DNA of 64,000 nucleotides from Bog-950 sp044225825 (GCA_044225825.1 JBGAIB010000001.1:62001-126000); one strand, 5' to 3'; positions 1 to 8,860 are shown, counted from the stretch's first letter. Notes: generated from the sequence alone by a model not told the origin. Translations and numbers: made by a program.

Positions 1-263
1 TCGGCACAGGGCGGTGTTTTGCCGTGGTGCGAGCAGGGTTCAAGATTTACATACAGGGTACTTTGAGCTAACAAACTTTTATCAACTACACTGTTAATGG
101 CATTTACTTCGGCATGCGCCTGTCCGTATTGGCGGTGGTATCCCTCGCCAATTATTACATCCTTATGCACCACTACGCTACCCACCATGGGGTTGGGGGC
201 AACTTTGCCCAAGCCTTGAATAGCAAGATCAAGGCAACGCTGCATGTACGCATCATGTATCAT
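1..263 (-). CDS. ribD: Riboflavin biosynthesis protein RibD, N-terminal part (cut by window edge)
   Basis: Reading the minus strand from the ATG at 263 gives an open frame that runs off the left edge. It begins MIHDAYMQRCLDLAIQGLG, then APNPMVGSVVV, then the zinc-binding HAE motif in GQAHAEVNAI (about residue 50) and the second zinc motif NLEPCSHHGKTPPCA just before the edge. These are the signature motifs of the CDA-fold deaminase domain of RibD (diaminohydroxyphosphoribosylaminopyrimidine deaminase), which acts in riboflavin synthesis in the cytoplasm. The C-terminal reductase domain, if present, lies outside the window. An in-frame stop 13 codon-bases upstream fixes the start to this ATG. 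It is preceded by the co-directional SDR gene with a 50-bp gap, so it may be the third gene of that transcript. Confidence in family is high; whether it is bifunctional cannot be seen. Confidence 0.88.
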   Translation of the reverse strand, partial: MIHDAYMQRCLDLAIQGLGKVAPNPMVGSVVVHKDVIIGEGYHRQYGQAHAEVNAINSVVDKSLLAQSTLYVNLEPCSHHGKTPPCA

Positions 264-313
264 TACACGGCAAGATTAGCAGTAATTTACTTCGGGGTCC
301 AAGGGTCCTGCTA

Positions 314-1162
314 TCAGAACTTCTGATTCATGGCTTTTTGCACCCAATCTTTTTTGGCAAACTCTTTGGCTTTGTAGCGCAAAAACAGGTTGGGTAAAAA
401 CCGTTTGATATGAAACACCAGGCGCGCCTGATACGGGTGCAATACATAAAATACATTCTTGCCGGCCTGGGTTAACACATAATCTGCAATTTCATCGGGC
501 GAGTATTTGGCACGCTGAATAATATGCTGCCCGATGGCCGTAGCCTGTTTATCGCCCCGGTTAAACTGCATTACATTGCTGCGGAAAAAGGTAGGACATA
601 CCACACTAACCGTAACGCCAAAGCTATACAACTCGGCATACAGGGTTTCCATTAACGATATAACAGCCGCCTTGGTAACATTATACATGCTCATATTGGG
701 CATGTTGGCCAGGCCTGCTGCGCTGGCAATACTGATGATATGGCCGCTGCGCTGTTTCTTCATTACCTGCGTGGCAAAGTGCGAACCATACACTACGGCC
801 ATTTGGTTAATGCCGGTAATCCATTCCCAGTTGTCCAGGCCGTACTCGCCAAACAAACCACCGTCGCCAACACCGGCATTGTTGATTTGTAAATCCAAAC
901 CACCCACCTTACTTATATAATCATCAAATGCTTTCTGGTATTCTTCGCGTTTGGCTACATCAAACTTATAGGTGTAGGCTTTGCCACCGGCCTTTTCAAT
1001 CAACTCCTTCGATTCGGCCAGGCCTTCGTCCTTAATATCGGTAATACCGATCGTCCAGCCGTCGGCAGCCAGTTTTAAGGCAAGGGCACGGCCCAGGCCA
1101 CCGCCACCACCTGTAATAAATGCCCGCTTCTTCGGAAAACGCTCTGTAAACTTGTAGCTCAT
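314..1162 (-). CDS. SDR-family NAD(P)-dependent oxidoreductase
   Basis: A 282-residue classical short-chain dehydrogenase. The Rossmann nucleotide motif TGGGGGLGRALA lies near residue 17, the structural NNAG motif near 93, a catalytic Ser in SIASAAG near 150, and the YNVTK catalytic Tyr/Lys near 160. Length is close to the classical SDR norm (about 250) with a C-terminal extension rich in Lys/Arg and aromatic residues (about 235-282) that could associate with membrane or substrate. No signal peptide is present, so it is cytosolic. The substrate cannot be inferred from sequence. It starts 1 bp after the stop of the upstream glycosyltransferase, so the two are almost certainly co-transcribed and translationally coupled. 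Confidence 0.9.
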   Translation of the reverse strand: MSYKFTERFPKKRAFITGGGGGLGRALALKLAADGWTIGITDIKDEGLAESKELIEKAGGKAYTYKFDVAKREEYQKAFDDYISKVGGLDLQINNAGVGDGGLFGEYGLDNWEWITGINQMAVVYGSHFATQVMKKQRSGHIISIASAAGLANMPNMSMYNVTKAAVISLMETLYAELYSFGVTVSVVCPTFFRSNVMQFNRGDKQATAIGQHIIQRAKYSPDEIADYVLTQAGKNVFYVLHPYQARLVFHIKRFLPNLFLRYKAKEFAKKDWVQKAMNQKF

Positions 1163-1163
1163 A

Positions 1164-1877
1164 TTAAACTATTGATTGAACGAATATCTTTAAAAAGTTG
1201 CCAAACTCCTGCGATAAAATCTGCCAGTTCATTTTTGATAACTGCACCCCTTCGCGCAACTCTACCTGTACCTTGTCAACTTTCAACTTTTTGCGCGCCG
1301 CCATAAACACAAACTCCAGATCAAACAAATACCTGTCGATAGTAGTAGCTAAAAACACCTCCCTGCCTTTTGCATTAAACCCTTTCAACCCGCACTGGGT
1401 ATCGTCCGTAGGTATGCGCAAGGTAGTGCGTATAAACCAACGCAGGGTTTTGCTTACACGCACACGGGCAGCCGGCAAATGTGTATAGTAATCGGCATTG
1501 CGTACGCCAATGGCTACCTCATGGCCCAGCAACAGGCTATTATAAACAGCAATAAAACTGGCCTGGGTGTAAGGAAAATCAACATCGGTATAAATAACCA
1601 GTTCGCCCATGGCCTCTTGTACGCCCTGCCTGAGGGCATACCCTTTTCCCCGGTTTTGATCATAACTTATAATGCGGATGGCGGGTTCCTGGGCAAAATA
1701 AGCGCGGGCTTCGCTTTCATTAAACCCCTTGCTGCTGCCATCGTTTACCAGCAGCAGTTCCACCGGTTGTTGTATGGCTTGCTGTATATCCCTAAAACTT
1801 TGTAAAACAAGCTGTTGCCAGTTACCTACAGGGTTGTAGCAAGGCAAAACAATACTTAATTTTGGGGCAGCAGCCAT
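1164..1877 (-). CDS. Glycosyltransferase family 2 (dolichyl/polyprenyl-phosphate glucosyltransferase-like)
   Basis: About 237 residues from the ATG at 1877. The frame stays open further upstream but only offers a TTG, and LSIVLPCYNP, the typical GT2 first strand, follows the ATG directly. Visible motifs are LLLVNDGSSKG (nucleotide-binding Asp), NRGKGYALRQG, YTDVDFPYT (a DxD-like metal site) and TDDTQCGLKGFNA. The last two resemble DPG-synthase-like GT2 enzymes that load sugar onto a polyprenyl phosphate. There is no transmembrane anchor, which is consistent with a short cytosolic/peripheral GT2. It lies 1 bp upstream of the SDR gene and leads that operon. Acceptor and sugar are unknown. Confidence 0.85.
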   Translation of the reverse strand: MAAAPKLSIVLPCYNPVGNWQQLVLQSFRDIQQAIQQPVELLLVNDGSSKGFNESEARAYFAQEPAIRIISYDQNRGKGYALRQGVQEAMGELVIYTDVDFPYTQASFIAVYNSLLLGHEVAIGVRNADYYTHLPAARVRVSKTLRWFIRTTLRIPTDDTQCGLKGFNAKGREVFLATTIDRYLFDLEFVFMAARKKLKVDKVQVELREGVQLSKMNWQILSQEFGNFLKIFVQSIV

Positions 1878-1964
1878 TACCGGCAAGTATAAACAATTTA
1901 CATGGTCCGGCAGGGGGCAGGGCAAGCGGATATGCCGGCCCGGATTAAGGGCCGTAGTCTATCC

Positions 1965-1994
1965 TTGTTTTTTCGCTTCTTTCTCCTATATTTG
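1965..1994 (+). promoter_or_regulatory. Bacteroidota-type promoter of rpsP
   Basis: TTG at 1965-1967, a 19-bp spacer, then TATATTTG at 1987-1994. This matches the Bacteroidota -33/-7 consensus (TTTG, about 19 bp, TAnnTTTG) exactly in the -7 element. It lies 60 bp before the rpsP ATG, leaving an untranslated leader of roughly 55 nt. Confidence 0.8.
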
Positions 1995-2054
1995 CGCTCC
2001 CTTTTACGAAAAGAGGGGTATTCATTCATCCAAACCTTAAATTAAATTTAAGAC

Positions 2055-2600
2055 ATGGCAGTAAAAATCAGACTTCAACGTCATGGTAGAGGCAAACGTC
2101 CTTTTTACCACATTGTAGCGGCTGACAGCCGTTCTCCCCGCGATGGTCGTTACATCGAAAGACTGGGAGATTACAACCCACTTACCCGTCCTGCAACCAT
2201 CCACGTTGACGTGGACAAGGCTGTTGATTGGTTAGAAAAGGGTGCAACCGTAACCAACACCGCAAAAGCTATCCTGAAATACAAGGGTGTGCTTTTCAAA
2301 AAGCACTTGCTGCGTGGCGTTAAAAAGAACGCCTTTAGCATGGAAGAAGCTGAAAAACGCTTTACCCAGTGGTTAGACGAGCACAAAAACCAGGTGCTTG
2401 ACCACCAGAAAAAACACCACAAAGACAAGGCAGAGATCGCTGCCAAGTTAATTGAGCAGGAACAGAAGAAAGCCAGCGACCGCGAAGCTAAGCGCGCTGC
2501 CGCTTTGGCTGCTAAAGCACAAGCTGAAACCGCTACTACTGAAGCTCCGGCCGAGGAAAGCGCAGCTGCTGAAAGCACCGAAACACCTGCTGAAAGCTAG
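2055..2600 (+). CDS. rpsP: 30S ribosomal protein S16 (bS16) with long C-terminal tail
   Basis: 181 residues. The first ~85 are a canonical bS16: MAVKIRLQRHGRGKRPFYHI, then ADSRSPRDGRYIERLG and YNPL. The remainder is an extension: a charged helical stretch (about 95-150) and an Ala/Glu/Thr-rich low-complexity tail (about 150-181). S16 in most bacteria is 80-90 residues; long tails of this type are known from Bacteroidota. It is a structural protein of the small subunit needed for 30S assembly. It heads the rpsP-rimM transcript (9-bp gap to rimM) behind a consensus promoter. Confidence 0.98.
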   Translation: MAVKIRLQRHGRGKRPFYHIVAADSRSPRDGRYIERLGDYNPLTRPATIHVDVDKAVDWLEKGATVTNTAKAILKYKGVLFKKHLLRGVKKNAFSMEEAEKRFTQWLDEHKNQVLDHQKKHHKDKAEIAAKLIEQEQKKASDREAKRAAALAAKAQAETATTEAPAEESAAAESTETPAES

Positions 2601-2609
2601 TAAAATACG

Positions 2610-3128
2610 ATGGCTGAAAACTATATTTCAGTCGGAAAACTTGGAAAGCCCCACGGAATCGCCGGGGCTTTCCGCTTTTTACTGCACCGCCAGTTAAAGA
2701 GCCATGCAAAATTTCCTAAGCATTTTTTGCTACATGCTAAAGGCAGCTATATGCCCTGGTTTGTTGCAGGGTACGAACTGATTGGTATCTCCGACGGTCT
2801 CGTTCGTTTTGAGGATATTACCACACCCGAGAAAGCCCGCATCTACAGCGGCTGCGAATTGTTCCTATCCGAAAAGGATACCAACGCCTACTTTAAAAAG
2901 GATGCCGAAGGACTTAGCTATCTGAAAGGCTACCAGGTGAGCGATCAAACAGCCGGTTTGCTGGGGCCGCTGGTGGCAATTGATGAATCGCCGGCGCAGA
3001 TTCTTATTACCATTGACTACAACGGAAGTGAAGTATTGGTGCCGCTGGTAGATGAGTTTATAGTAGAATTAAACAAGCGCAAAAAGACCCTGTTGCTTGA
3101 TTTGCCCGAAGGCCTGCTGGACCTTTAA
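2610..3128 (+). CDS. rimM: 16S rRNA processing/maturation factor RimM
   Basis: 172 residues with the RimM N-terminal signature YISVGKLGKPHGIAGAFR and the PRC-barrel region (about 95-172) ending LLLDLPEGLLDL. RimM binds S19 on the 30S head and assists 16S rRNA maturation. It is 9 bp downstream of rpsP, the usual neighbour. The next gene in the classical order, trmD, is not here but about 5 kb further on. N-terminal residues after the signature (FRFLLHRQLKS) are rather divergent, but length and both domains are typical. Confidence 0.95.
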   Translation: MAENYISVGKLGKPHGIAGAFRFLLHRQLKSHAKFPKHFLLHAKGSYMPWFVAGYELIGISDGLVRFEDITTPEKARIYSGCELFLSEKDTNAYFKKDAEGLSYLKGYQVSDQTAGLLGPLVAIDESPAQILITIDYNGSEVLVPLVDEFIVELNKRKKTLLLDLPEGLLDL

Positions 3129-3225
3129 TGCAGCTTACAACATATGATGTTTTTTATCAACAGTTAGCTTGCGGCGGAGTTAACTATCTTCTATTCTTTT
3201 ATATTGCAAGTCCTTACCCACAACT

Positions 3226-4686
3226 ATGGAAACTGGCCAGCATGAATTTCAGGTGGTACTCAATCGTATTTCCGACGGCTTTATCGTGCTGGATGAAAGT
3301 TTCCGCTATGTATTTGCCAATAAACGCATCGGCGAAATGACGGGCAAAGACCCCGCCTCGCTGGTAGGCAAATTTGTATGGGATGTTTTTCCCGATGCAC
3401 GGGGTTCGGCTACCTACCTGGCTTTTAACGAAGCTTTCGAAAAGCAACAGTATATCTGTAACGTAGACCACTTTGAGCCGCTGGATTTATGGCAGGAAAA
3501 CCACATCTATCCTTCGCCGGAAGGGTTAACGGTTATCATACGCGACATTACGGCTCAGAAGGCTGCCGAAAAAGTGATGCAGGAAAACATACGTCAGGCC
3601 CGCAGTATGTTTTTGCAAAATCCCCTGCCGATGTGGGTGCTTGATCTGCACAACAATTTCGGATTTCTGGATGTAAACGAAGCTGCCCTTAAATTGTACG
3701 GATATACCCGCAGCGAGTTTATGGCGCTGAACGCCTTTGATATACGACCCGAAGAAGAACGCGAACGTTTTAAAAACCTGCCTCGGTTACCGGCTAATGA
3801 ACCTGCACCGGCAGGTACATGGACCCACCTTAAAAAAGATGGTACTAAAATTTTAGTAGAAATAAGTGCCAGCGACATGATCTTTGAACACAAACCCGCC
3901 CGGCTTGTGTTAGTGCACGATGTAACTGAACGCGAAATGGCGCAGCGAAAAATTGCTGCACTGAATGCAACGCTCGAAATGCGCGTTACCGAGCGCACCA
4001 CTGATTTGCAACGCTCCAACGCTGAGCTCGAAGCGCTGAGCTATACGATTTCGCACGATTTAAAATCACCCCTGCGCGCTATTAACGGCCTTTCTAACAT
4101 TCTGCTTACCGAATACAGCGAAAACTGGCAATCTGAACCAAAAGAACTGCTACAGCATATCATTCAGAATTCGCATAACATGGGATTACTGATACAGCAT
4201 GTTATTGATTTTGCCAAGCTGGGTAAAACCACCCTGGTAAAAGTACAGGTTGATATGCAGGAAATGGTTGAAACACTAGTAAGACAGCTGCAGCCGGGCA
4301 CCACTGCACGGTTTGAAGTGCAGTTATTACACCCGGCCAATGGCGATGCCACCTTACTGCAACAGGTATGGCAACACCTGCTGGATAATGCTATCAAATT
4401 TTCGCGTAACAACCCTGCTGCGCAGATCACCATAGGCTCAACAATCCAGGATGGAGAAGCCACTTATTTTGTACGGGATAATGGCTGTGGTTTCGATATG
4501 GCTTACTCCAACAAACTATTTGGTGTGTTCCAACGCCTGCACAACCCGCATGAATTTAGCGGAGCCGGTATTGGCTTAGCTACCGTTAAGCGCATTATCC
4601 AGCGCCACCATGGCCGCATATGGGCACAGGGCGAAACAGGCAAGGGCGCTACGTTTTATTTTACGTTGCCGGGGCAGCTGTTATAG
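3226..4686 (+). CDS. PAS-PAS sensor histidine kinase, cytoplasmic
   Basis: 486 residues, no signal peptide or membrane segment. Two PAS domains (about 5-110 and 125-240) each end in the PAS-coupled motif (VIIRDIT, VLVHDVT). A coiled linker (about 240-270) leads to HisKA with the phospho-acceptor H277 in SHDLKSPL. The HATPase_c domain has N box LLDNAIKFS (N388), G1 DNGCGFD (D418), F-box VFQRLH and G2 GAGIGLA. This layout fits a soluble, phytochrome-like hybrid-free kinase that senses a cytoplasmic signal. No response regulator gene is adjacent, so the partner is an orphan. It interrupts the usual rimM-trmD adjacency and is followed by a strong bidirectional terminator. Confidence 0.92.
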   Translation: METGQHEFQVVLNRISDGFIVLDESFRYVFANKRIGEMTGKDPASLVGKFVWDVFPDARGSATYLAFNEAFEKQQYICNVDHFEPLDLWQENHIYPSPEGLTVIIRDITAQKAAEKVMQENIRQARSMFLQNPLPMWVLDLHNNFGFLDVNEAALKLYGYTRSEFMALNAFDIRPEEERERFKNLPRLPANEPAPAGTWTHLKKDGTKILVEISASDMIFEHKPARLVLVHDVTEREMAQRKIAALNATLEMRVTERTTDLQRSNAELEALSYTISHDLKSPLRAINGLSNILLTEYSENWQSEPKELLQHIIQNSHNMGLLIQHVIDFAKLGKTTLVKVQVDMQEMVETLVRQLQPGTTARFEVQLLHPANGDATLLQQVWQHLLDNAIKFSRNNPAAQITIGSTIQDGEATYFVRDNGCGFDMAYSNKLFGVFQRLHNPHEFSGAGIGLATVKRIIQRHHGRIWAQGETGKGATFYFTLPGQLL

Positions 4687-4689
4687 TAA

Positions 4690-4848
4690 GGAACTAAGTT
4701 CCTGTCAATACAAAGCAAGTTCGCGCTTTTGTTACTTATTGTGGCACGGAAGTAACTTCCGCGCGAGCGACAGGTGCTAACGCAAAAAAGCCGCGTAATG
4801 CGGCTTTTTTGCGTTTATCAATAATTGCTGGCGCGGAACTTAGTTCCG
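4690..4848. repeat. Three related GGAA...TTCC palindromes flanking the terminator
   Basis: GGAACTAAGTTCC (4690-4702), GGAAGTAACTTCC (4748-4760) and GGAACTTAGTTCC (4836-4848) are 13-bp near-palindromes in one 160-bp intergenic region. Two of them are followed by CG(CGCGAGC)GACAGGT-like sequence. They look like degenerate copies of one REP-like palindromic element rather than an operator, because they lie at the 3' ends of convergent genes. Confidence 0.6.
4779..4815. terminator. Bidirectional terminator between histidine kinase and 507-aa secreted protein
   Basis: Perfect 16-bp inverted repeat: AACGCAAAAAAGCCGC at 4779-4794 and its complement at 4800-4815, with a 5-nt loop. The stem has A-tract and T-tract flanks within the arms, so it works in both directions. 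It lies between two convergent genes. Confidence 0.9.
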
Positions 4849-4867
4849 ACAGGTTACAGAAGGTAGA

Positions 4868-6391
4868 TTATTTAACCGGAGTTGTTTTTACCTCCAGGGT
4901 GCCGTACTTATACTTTTTTAAGCTAAGCGCACCAACAATAATTTTATCGGGTGCCACCTGGCAGGTATTATTGGCCCCAAAGTAAAAGTTGCCTTTTGCA
5001 TCAAATTCCACATTACGCTCTTCTACCACATTTCCATCACCATCCACAATTGCGGCATGGAAGTAATCAGTTGCATCGATACCCTTATTGTATAGCAGCA
5101 ATAGATGGTTATCCTGAACAGGATAAACCGCAATAGGCGCTACATAATACGAAAACGAAGAGCAGGAATTATCAATCAACTTATCGTAGCGTATATTCAT
5201 ATCCTTATCAAAACCAATCAACATTTTTTCGTTAGAATGATATACAGTTCGGTAGGTCCATGTCTTGCCGTTGTAAGTGCTGATTTCGGTAGTATAGTAC
5301 CGGTTTCCTACCATCACCATATTGCCATTCGCAAGGGTAACAAAATCGGTGATTTCGAAACTGGAGAGTCCCTTTCCCTTCTCTATATCTTTTTGAGTGC
5401 TGGCTTCTTCCAGAATTTCTGAACTGAAAGGTTTTGCCTGGCTGGCAGTAATTTTACCTGAACCGCAATCAATGCGTAGGCCAAACGCTCCGTTGGGCCG
5501 GTCTTTTTTATTGGCCCGGTCAGTATAGAATCCACCAATTGTAGCTACTCCCTCATTTTCAAAGAATATACCTGCATCCACAGGTAATTTATCACTACCT
5601 AAATCTAAGTCAACCTCTTTAAAGTCGTTTTGGGTTACTATAAAGGCTTTGTATTTATAGCCGACAGACTTTTGCTTTTTATCTCCTTCAGTTGAATAAA
5701 CCTTAGCAGTAAAGACTACCGAACCATTGTTTGATAAGCCAACCATTTCAAGGTCCACCTTATTATCCTCATAAGGAAACTCCTGTTCCTTCTTCCATTT
5801 TACCTTCAGGCTTTCATCAAACACAGTAATAGAAAACTTGTCCTTACCGGCACTTTCCATTAAGCCGGTAGAGGTAATACTTAACAACAATGACTTATCG
5901 GGACTTTTATAAATACCATTCGCATCATCATCCAGTCCCCTGCCAAACAATAATTCACCAGCCCAAATGGCGTTGCGGTTTTTATAGGAAGCCGTGGTTA
6001 CCAGTTTCAACGTTCCTACAAAATTGCCGTTGTCGTCTACCTGCTGCATATAGGTTTCGCGTTTTTTATTCTTCTTATCATCGTTGCTCAGGTAGGCGTA
6101 ATAATAACTTTTGGTTTGCACGAACCCCAGCAGATCCAATTCGTCCTTGCCAAGCATAAATTCAAGTTCCTTTTCGCTTACCAGGTTATGCTTCAGGTCA
6201 AATTTCAGCAAGGCATTCGCTTTCCGGGGTTGAGAAACAACATAGTAATTTTTGGCAGTAGACCCCGCCAGATACTGGTAGCCGAACATGCCACCTTCTT
6301 TCTTGAATTCAGGTCCCCACTTAACATTTACTTCCTGTGCCACCAGCACCAACGGCAGCATAGCCGCCATTACCATCATTAACTTTTTCAT
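4868..6391 (-). CDS. Secreted protein of unknown function, copy 1 of a tandem paralogous pair
   Basis: 507 residues from the ATG at 6391; the frame continues three codons upstream but only to a TTG. Signal peptide: MKKLMMVMAAMLPLVLVAQ, cleaved near AQ. The mature protein starts EVNVKWGPEFKKEGG and alternates short strands with YYV/FDLKHNLV-type motifs, suggesting a beta-propeller-like or other repeated beta fold. That fold is an inference from pattern only. It aligns by eye along its whole length with the next gene (shared INWSPEFK/VKWGPEFK start, HNLV...REL/KEL, KDRLSLSD/KDELDLLG, SPDK, LTIFD..L.VKW, EFPY). The two are 21 bp apart. No lipobox and no T9SS sorting domain. Function unknown. Confidence 0.8.
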   Translation of the reverse strand: MKKLMMVMAAMLPLVLVAQEVNVKWGPEFKKEGGMFGYQYLAGSTAKNYYVVSQPRKANALLKFDLKHNLVSEKELEFMLGKDELDLLGFVQTKSYYYAYLSNDDKKNKKRETYMQQVDDNGNFVGTLKLVTTASYKNRNAIWAGELLFGRGLDDDANGIYKSPDKSLLLSITSTGLMESAGKDKFSITVFDESLKVKWKKEQEFPYEDNKVDLEMVGLSNNGSVVFTAKVYSTEGDKKQKSVGYKYKAFIVTQNDFKEVDLDLGSDKLPVDAGIFFENEGVATIGGFYTDRANKKDRPNGAFGLRIDCGSGKITASQAKPFSSEILEEASTQKDIEKGKGLSSFEITDFVTLANGNMVMVGNRYYTTEISTYNGKTWTYRTVYHSNEKMLIGFDKDMNIRYDKLIDNSCSSFSYYVAPIAVYPVQDNHLLLLYNKGIDATDYFHAAIVDGDGNVVEERNVEFDAKGNFYFGANNTCQVAPDKIIVGALSLKKYKYGTLEVKTTPVK

Positions 6392-6421
6392 TTGGTTCAA
6401 CTATTTATTTTTTAAAATATG

Positions 6422-7912
6422 TTACTCCTTAACCGTGATAATTCCCACCTTATACTTAAACTGCCAATTTCCCGCTCTTATCAGGAATTGATTTGCACCA
6501 ATTCGCTCTAAATTCAGCCCGCCAAAGGAGTAGTTCTCTCCACCGAATACCCCGCTTTCTTCTTTTATCAAATTTCCCGACTTATCAAACAAGGCCATTT
6601 CAAAGTCCTGACCGGGATTATCATCATTACAAAGAAGCAGGACTCTATCGTTCGGTAAGTCAAATGTCGCTGATCGGGGAGATTTTCCCATGCTGTTCCG
6701 TAAACCAATACCATAGATCGTATCGTAGCCGGTAGTCCCGGAAGGGTCAAAACCAATCCACACCTTCAAATAGGTATCATAATAGATGCTACTAAAATTT
6801 GCGTTACTGTATTCCGTTCGCTTGGCATAAGTTGCAAGCATTGCGTGGCTTCCATCCGAAAACGTAGTACCTTTTCTGATTTTAAAATCCTTCCATTCAG
6901 GCTGTCCGTCATCTTCCTTTTTTGCAGCGTACTGCAGTTCACCTTCCCCAAATGGTTGGCAAAGCATCGAAATCTGTTTTCCGGTTTCTTTATCTACCCG
7001 TATACCGTAATAACCACAGTCTCGGATCAATGTGCCCCCGCTTGTCAGCGCATACAAGCCTCCTACGAAATAACCATTAGCCTCACCCGGAAAAATTACA
7101 GCGTTCGTTGCAAACTTTCCTTCGCCGGGTTCTATGTTTACTTCTTTTGTGCCTTTCTCAGTAATAATAAAAAATTTATATTTAAAAGTGTCACTGGCAA
7201 GATCCCGTTCTCTGGCTGATTCGTATAGCCGGGCGGTGATAAGCACCGCCCCCTCATTGCTTAAACTTATATCATCCAGAACAATCTGCTTGTCCGCGTA
7301 CGGAAATTCTTGGACTCTTGTCCATTTCACATTAAGTTCCTGATCGAAAATCGTAAGAGAAGTCTTCTCCTCCTCCTTGCTTTCGGTATTACGGGCTAAC
7401 GAAACGCTTAGAAATAACCTTTTATCCGGACTCATAATAAGCCCGTTTTCGTCCGTATCATAATTTAAATCTAATCTGTCTCGCCAAATGTCGAGTCCAG
7501 TTTTCTTATAAGAAACGGTGCTTATTAGCTTGATGTCTCCATACAACTCTCCCTTTTGATCCATTCGTTGCAAATAGATCTCTCTTAACTTCCCGCGATT
7601 AATATCGTGTATCAAATACAAATAATAATAATCACTAGCCTGTATAACATCCGACAATGACAATCGGTCTTTACCGACTGAAAATTTCAGTTCCCGTTGC
7701 CCCACGAGATTGTGCTGATGATCGTATGTTTGTAATATATCCTTATTACTTTCTCTGTAAAGCACAAAGTAATGCTGTGTATCTCCTCCAATTGAATAGT
7801 ACTGGACGTAATTGTTTTTTCTTTTAAACTCCGGACTCCAGTTTATCGAAATCTCCTGTGCGAATAGTAATAGCGGCAGAATAGCTGCCACAAAAAGTGA
7901 TGCTTTTTTCAT
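6422..7912 (-). CDS. Secreted protein of unknown function, copy 2 of a tandem paralogous pair
   Basis: 496 residues from the ATG at 7912; as in its neighbour, the preceding in-frame TTG-AAC codons are conserved but are unlikely to be the start. Signal peptide MKKASLFVAAILPLLLFAQ. Shared features with the downstream paralogue include SPEFKRK at the mature N-terminus, the HNLVGQREL block, SPDKRLFLSVS, KVWIGFD and a C-terminal GxNxCQ/ERIGANQ-like block. Product and substrate are unknown. Likely exported to the periplasm or surface. Together with copy 1 it forms a - strand unit inserted between rimM and trmD, and divergent from trmD. Confidence 0.8.
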   Translation of the reverse strand: MKKASLFVAAILPLLLFAQEISINWSPEFKRKNNYVQYYSIGGDTQHYFVLYRESNKDILQTYDHQHNLVGQRELKFSVGKDRLSLSDVIQASDYYYLYLIHDINRGKLREIYLQRMDQKGELYGDIKLISTVSYKKTGLDIWRDRLDLNYDTDENGLIMSPDKRLFLSVSLARNTESKEEEKTSLTIFDQELNVKWTRVQEFPYADKQIVLDDISLSNEGAVLITARLYESARERDLASDTFKYKFFIITEKGTKEVNIEPGEGKFATNAVIFPGEANGYFVGGLYALTSGGTLIRDCGYYGIRVDKETGKQISMLCQPFGEGELQYAAKKEDDGQPEWKDFKIRKGTTFSDGSHAMLATYAKRTEYSNANFSSIYYDTYLKVWIGFDPSGTTGYDTIYGIGLRNSMGKSPRSATFDLPNDRVLLLCNDDNPGQDFEMALFDKSGNLIKEESGVFGGENYSFGGLNLERIGANQFLIRAGNWQFKYKVGIITVKE

Positions 7913-8081
7913 TAGGTTCAAATTAGTTGTTGCAAGAATATATTTTATTGTTGAAATCAGTAGCTGATTTTAAGCTATATGAGGAATTCTACCCACCCTG
8001 CTCAGTACCACAAGGCAATGTTGTCCTTGTCCTTTGCATCCATTGGGGCAAGCAATTGTATTCGCTTATCTTCGCCGTCTG

Positions 8082-8759
8082 ATGAGAATTGACGTAATAT
8101 CCGTTTTACCCGAATTGCTCGAAAGTCCCTTTAACCACAGCATACTGAAACGTGCAAAGGAAAAAGGCCTTTTGGAGATTAACCTGGTACACCTGCGCGA
8201 CTTTAGCACCAACAAGCATAAAACCGTTGATGACTACCAATATGGCGGTGGCGCCGGTATGGTAATGATGTGCGAACCCATTGCCAATTGTATCGATCAC
8301 CTGAAAAGCCAGCGGAATTACGATGAGGTTATTTACCTGACCCCCGATGGCGAAACCCTGAACCAAAAAATTGCCAATACCCTGTCGTTAAAGCAAAACC
8401 TGATTATGCTGTGTGGTCATTATAAGGGTATTGATGAGCGGCTGCGCCAAACCTATATAACAAAGGAAATCTCCATTGGCGATTATGTACTGAGCGGTGG
8501 GGAATTAGCGGCAGCTGTGCTGGTAGACACTATTGGCCGCTTGTTGCCCGGTGTATTGAACGATGAAACCTCCGCCCTTACCGATTCTTTCCAGGATGGG
8601 CTGCTCTCCCCCCCGGTTTATACACGGCCGGAGGACTTCAGGGGACTGAAGGTTCCCCCGGTGTTGCTGAGCGGTCATGAAAAAAATATCAACGAATGGC
8701 GGCATGAACAGGCCCTGGAACGAACCCGCCAACGGCGTCCCGACCTGCTGAACGAATAG
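8082..8759 (+). CDS. trmD: tRNA (guanine-N1)-methyltransferase TrmD
   Basis: 225 residues from the ATG at 8082. A longer frame starts 16 codons earlier but its first residues are not TrmD-like, and MRIDVISVLPELLESPF is the family start. Motifs: DDYQYGGGAGMVMMCEPI (substrate region), YLTPDGE, LCGHYKGIDERL (SAM-binding knot), SIGDYVLSGGELAA, and VPPVLLSGHE. It forms m1G37 in tRNAs and is an essential SPOUT-fold dimer. A -7-like TATCTTCG at 8067-8074 lies 7 nt upstream of the ATG, so trmD probably has its own promoter here rather than being transcribed from rpsP. Confidence 0.97.
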   Translation: MRIDVISVLPELLESPFNHSILKRAKEKGLLEINLVHLRDFSTNKHKTVDDYQYGGGAGMVMMCEPIANCIDHLKSQRNYDEVIYLTPDGETLNQKIANTLSLKQNLIMLCGHYKGIDERLRQTYITKEISIGDYVLSGGELAAAVLVDTIGRLLPGVLNDETSALTDSFQDGLLSPPVYTRPEDFRGLKVPPVLLSGHEKNINEWRHEQALERTRQRRPDLLNE

Positions 8760-8833
8760 TTAAATTTCAAATTTGTAACCCCACTTTGTAACCCCGTTAG
8801 TTTTTAATTAATTGATTATCAACAACTAAAACC

Positions 8834-8860
8834 GGGGTTACAAAAAAAGTGTAACCCCGC
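8834..8860 (+). terminator. Hairpin in the trmD-rplS spacer, possible trmD terminator
   Basis: CGGGGTTACA (8834-8843), an A-rich 7-nt loop, TGTAACCCCG (8851-8860): a perfect 10-bp stem. Two further TGTAACCCC copies lie upstream (about 8774 and 8785) and can pair with the same GGGGTTACA, so alternative stems are possible. There is no T-tract after the stem, so terminator function is uncertain. It ends before the rplS promoter. Confidence 0.5.

Noticed and set aside
3226..7912. Mobile island between rimM and trmD
   Set aside because: No transposase, integrase, att repeats or tRNA at the ends, and base composition and codon use look like the neighbours by eye.
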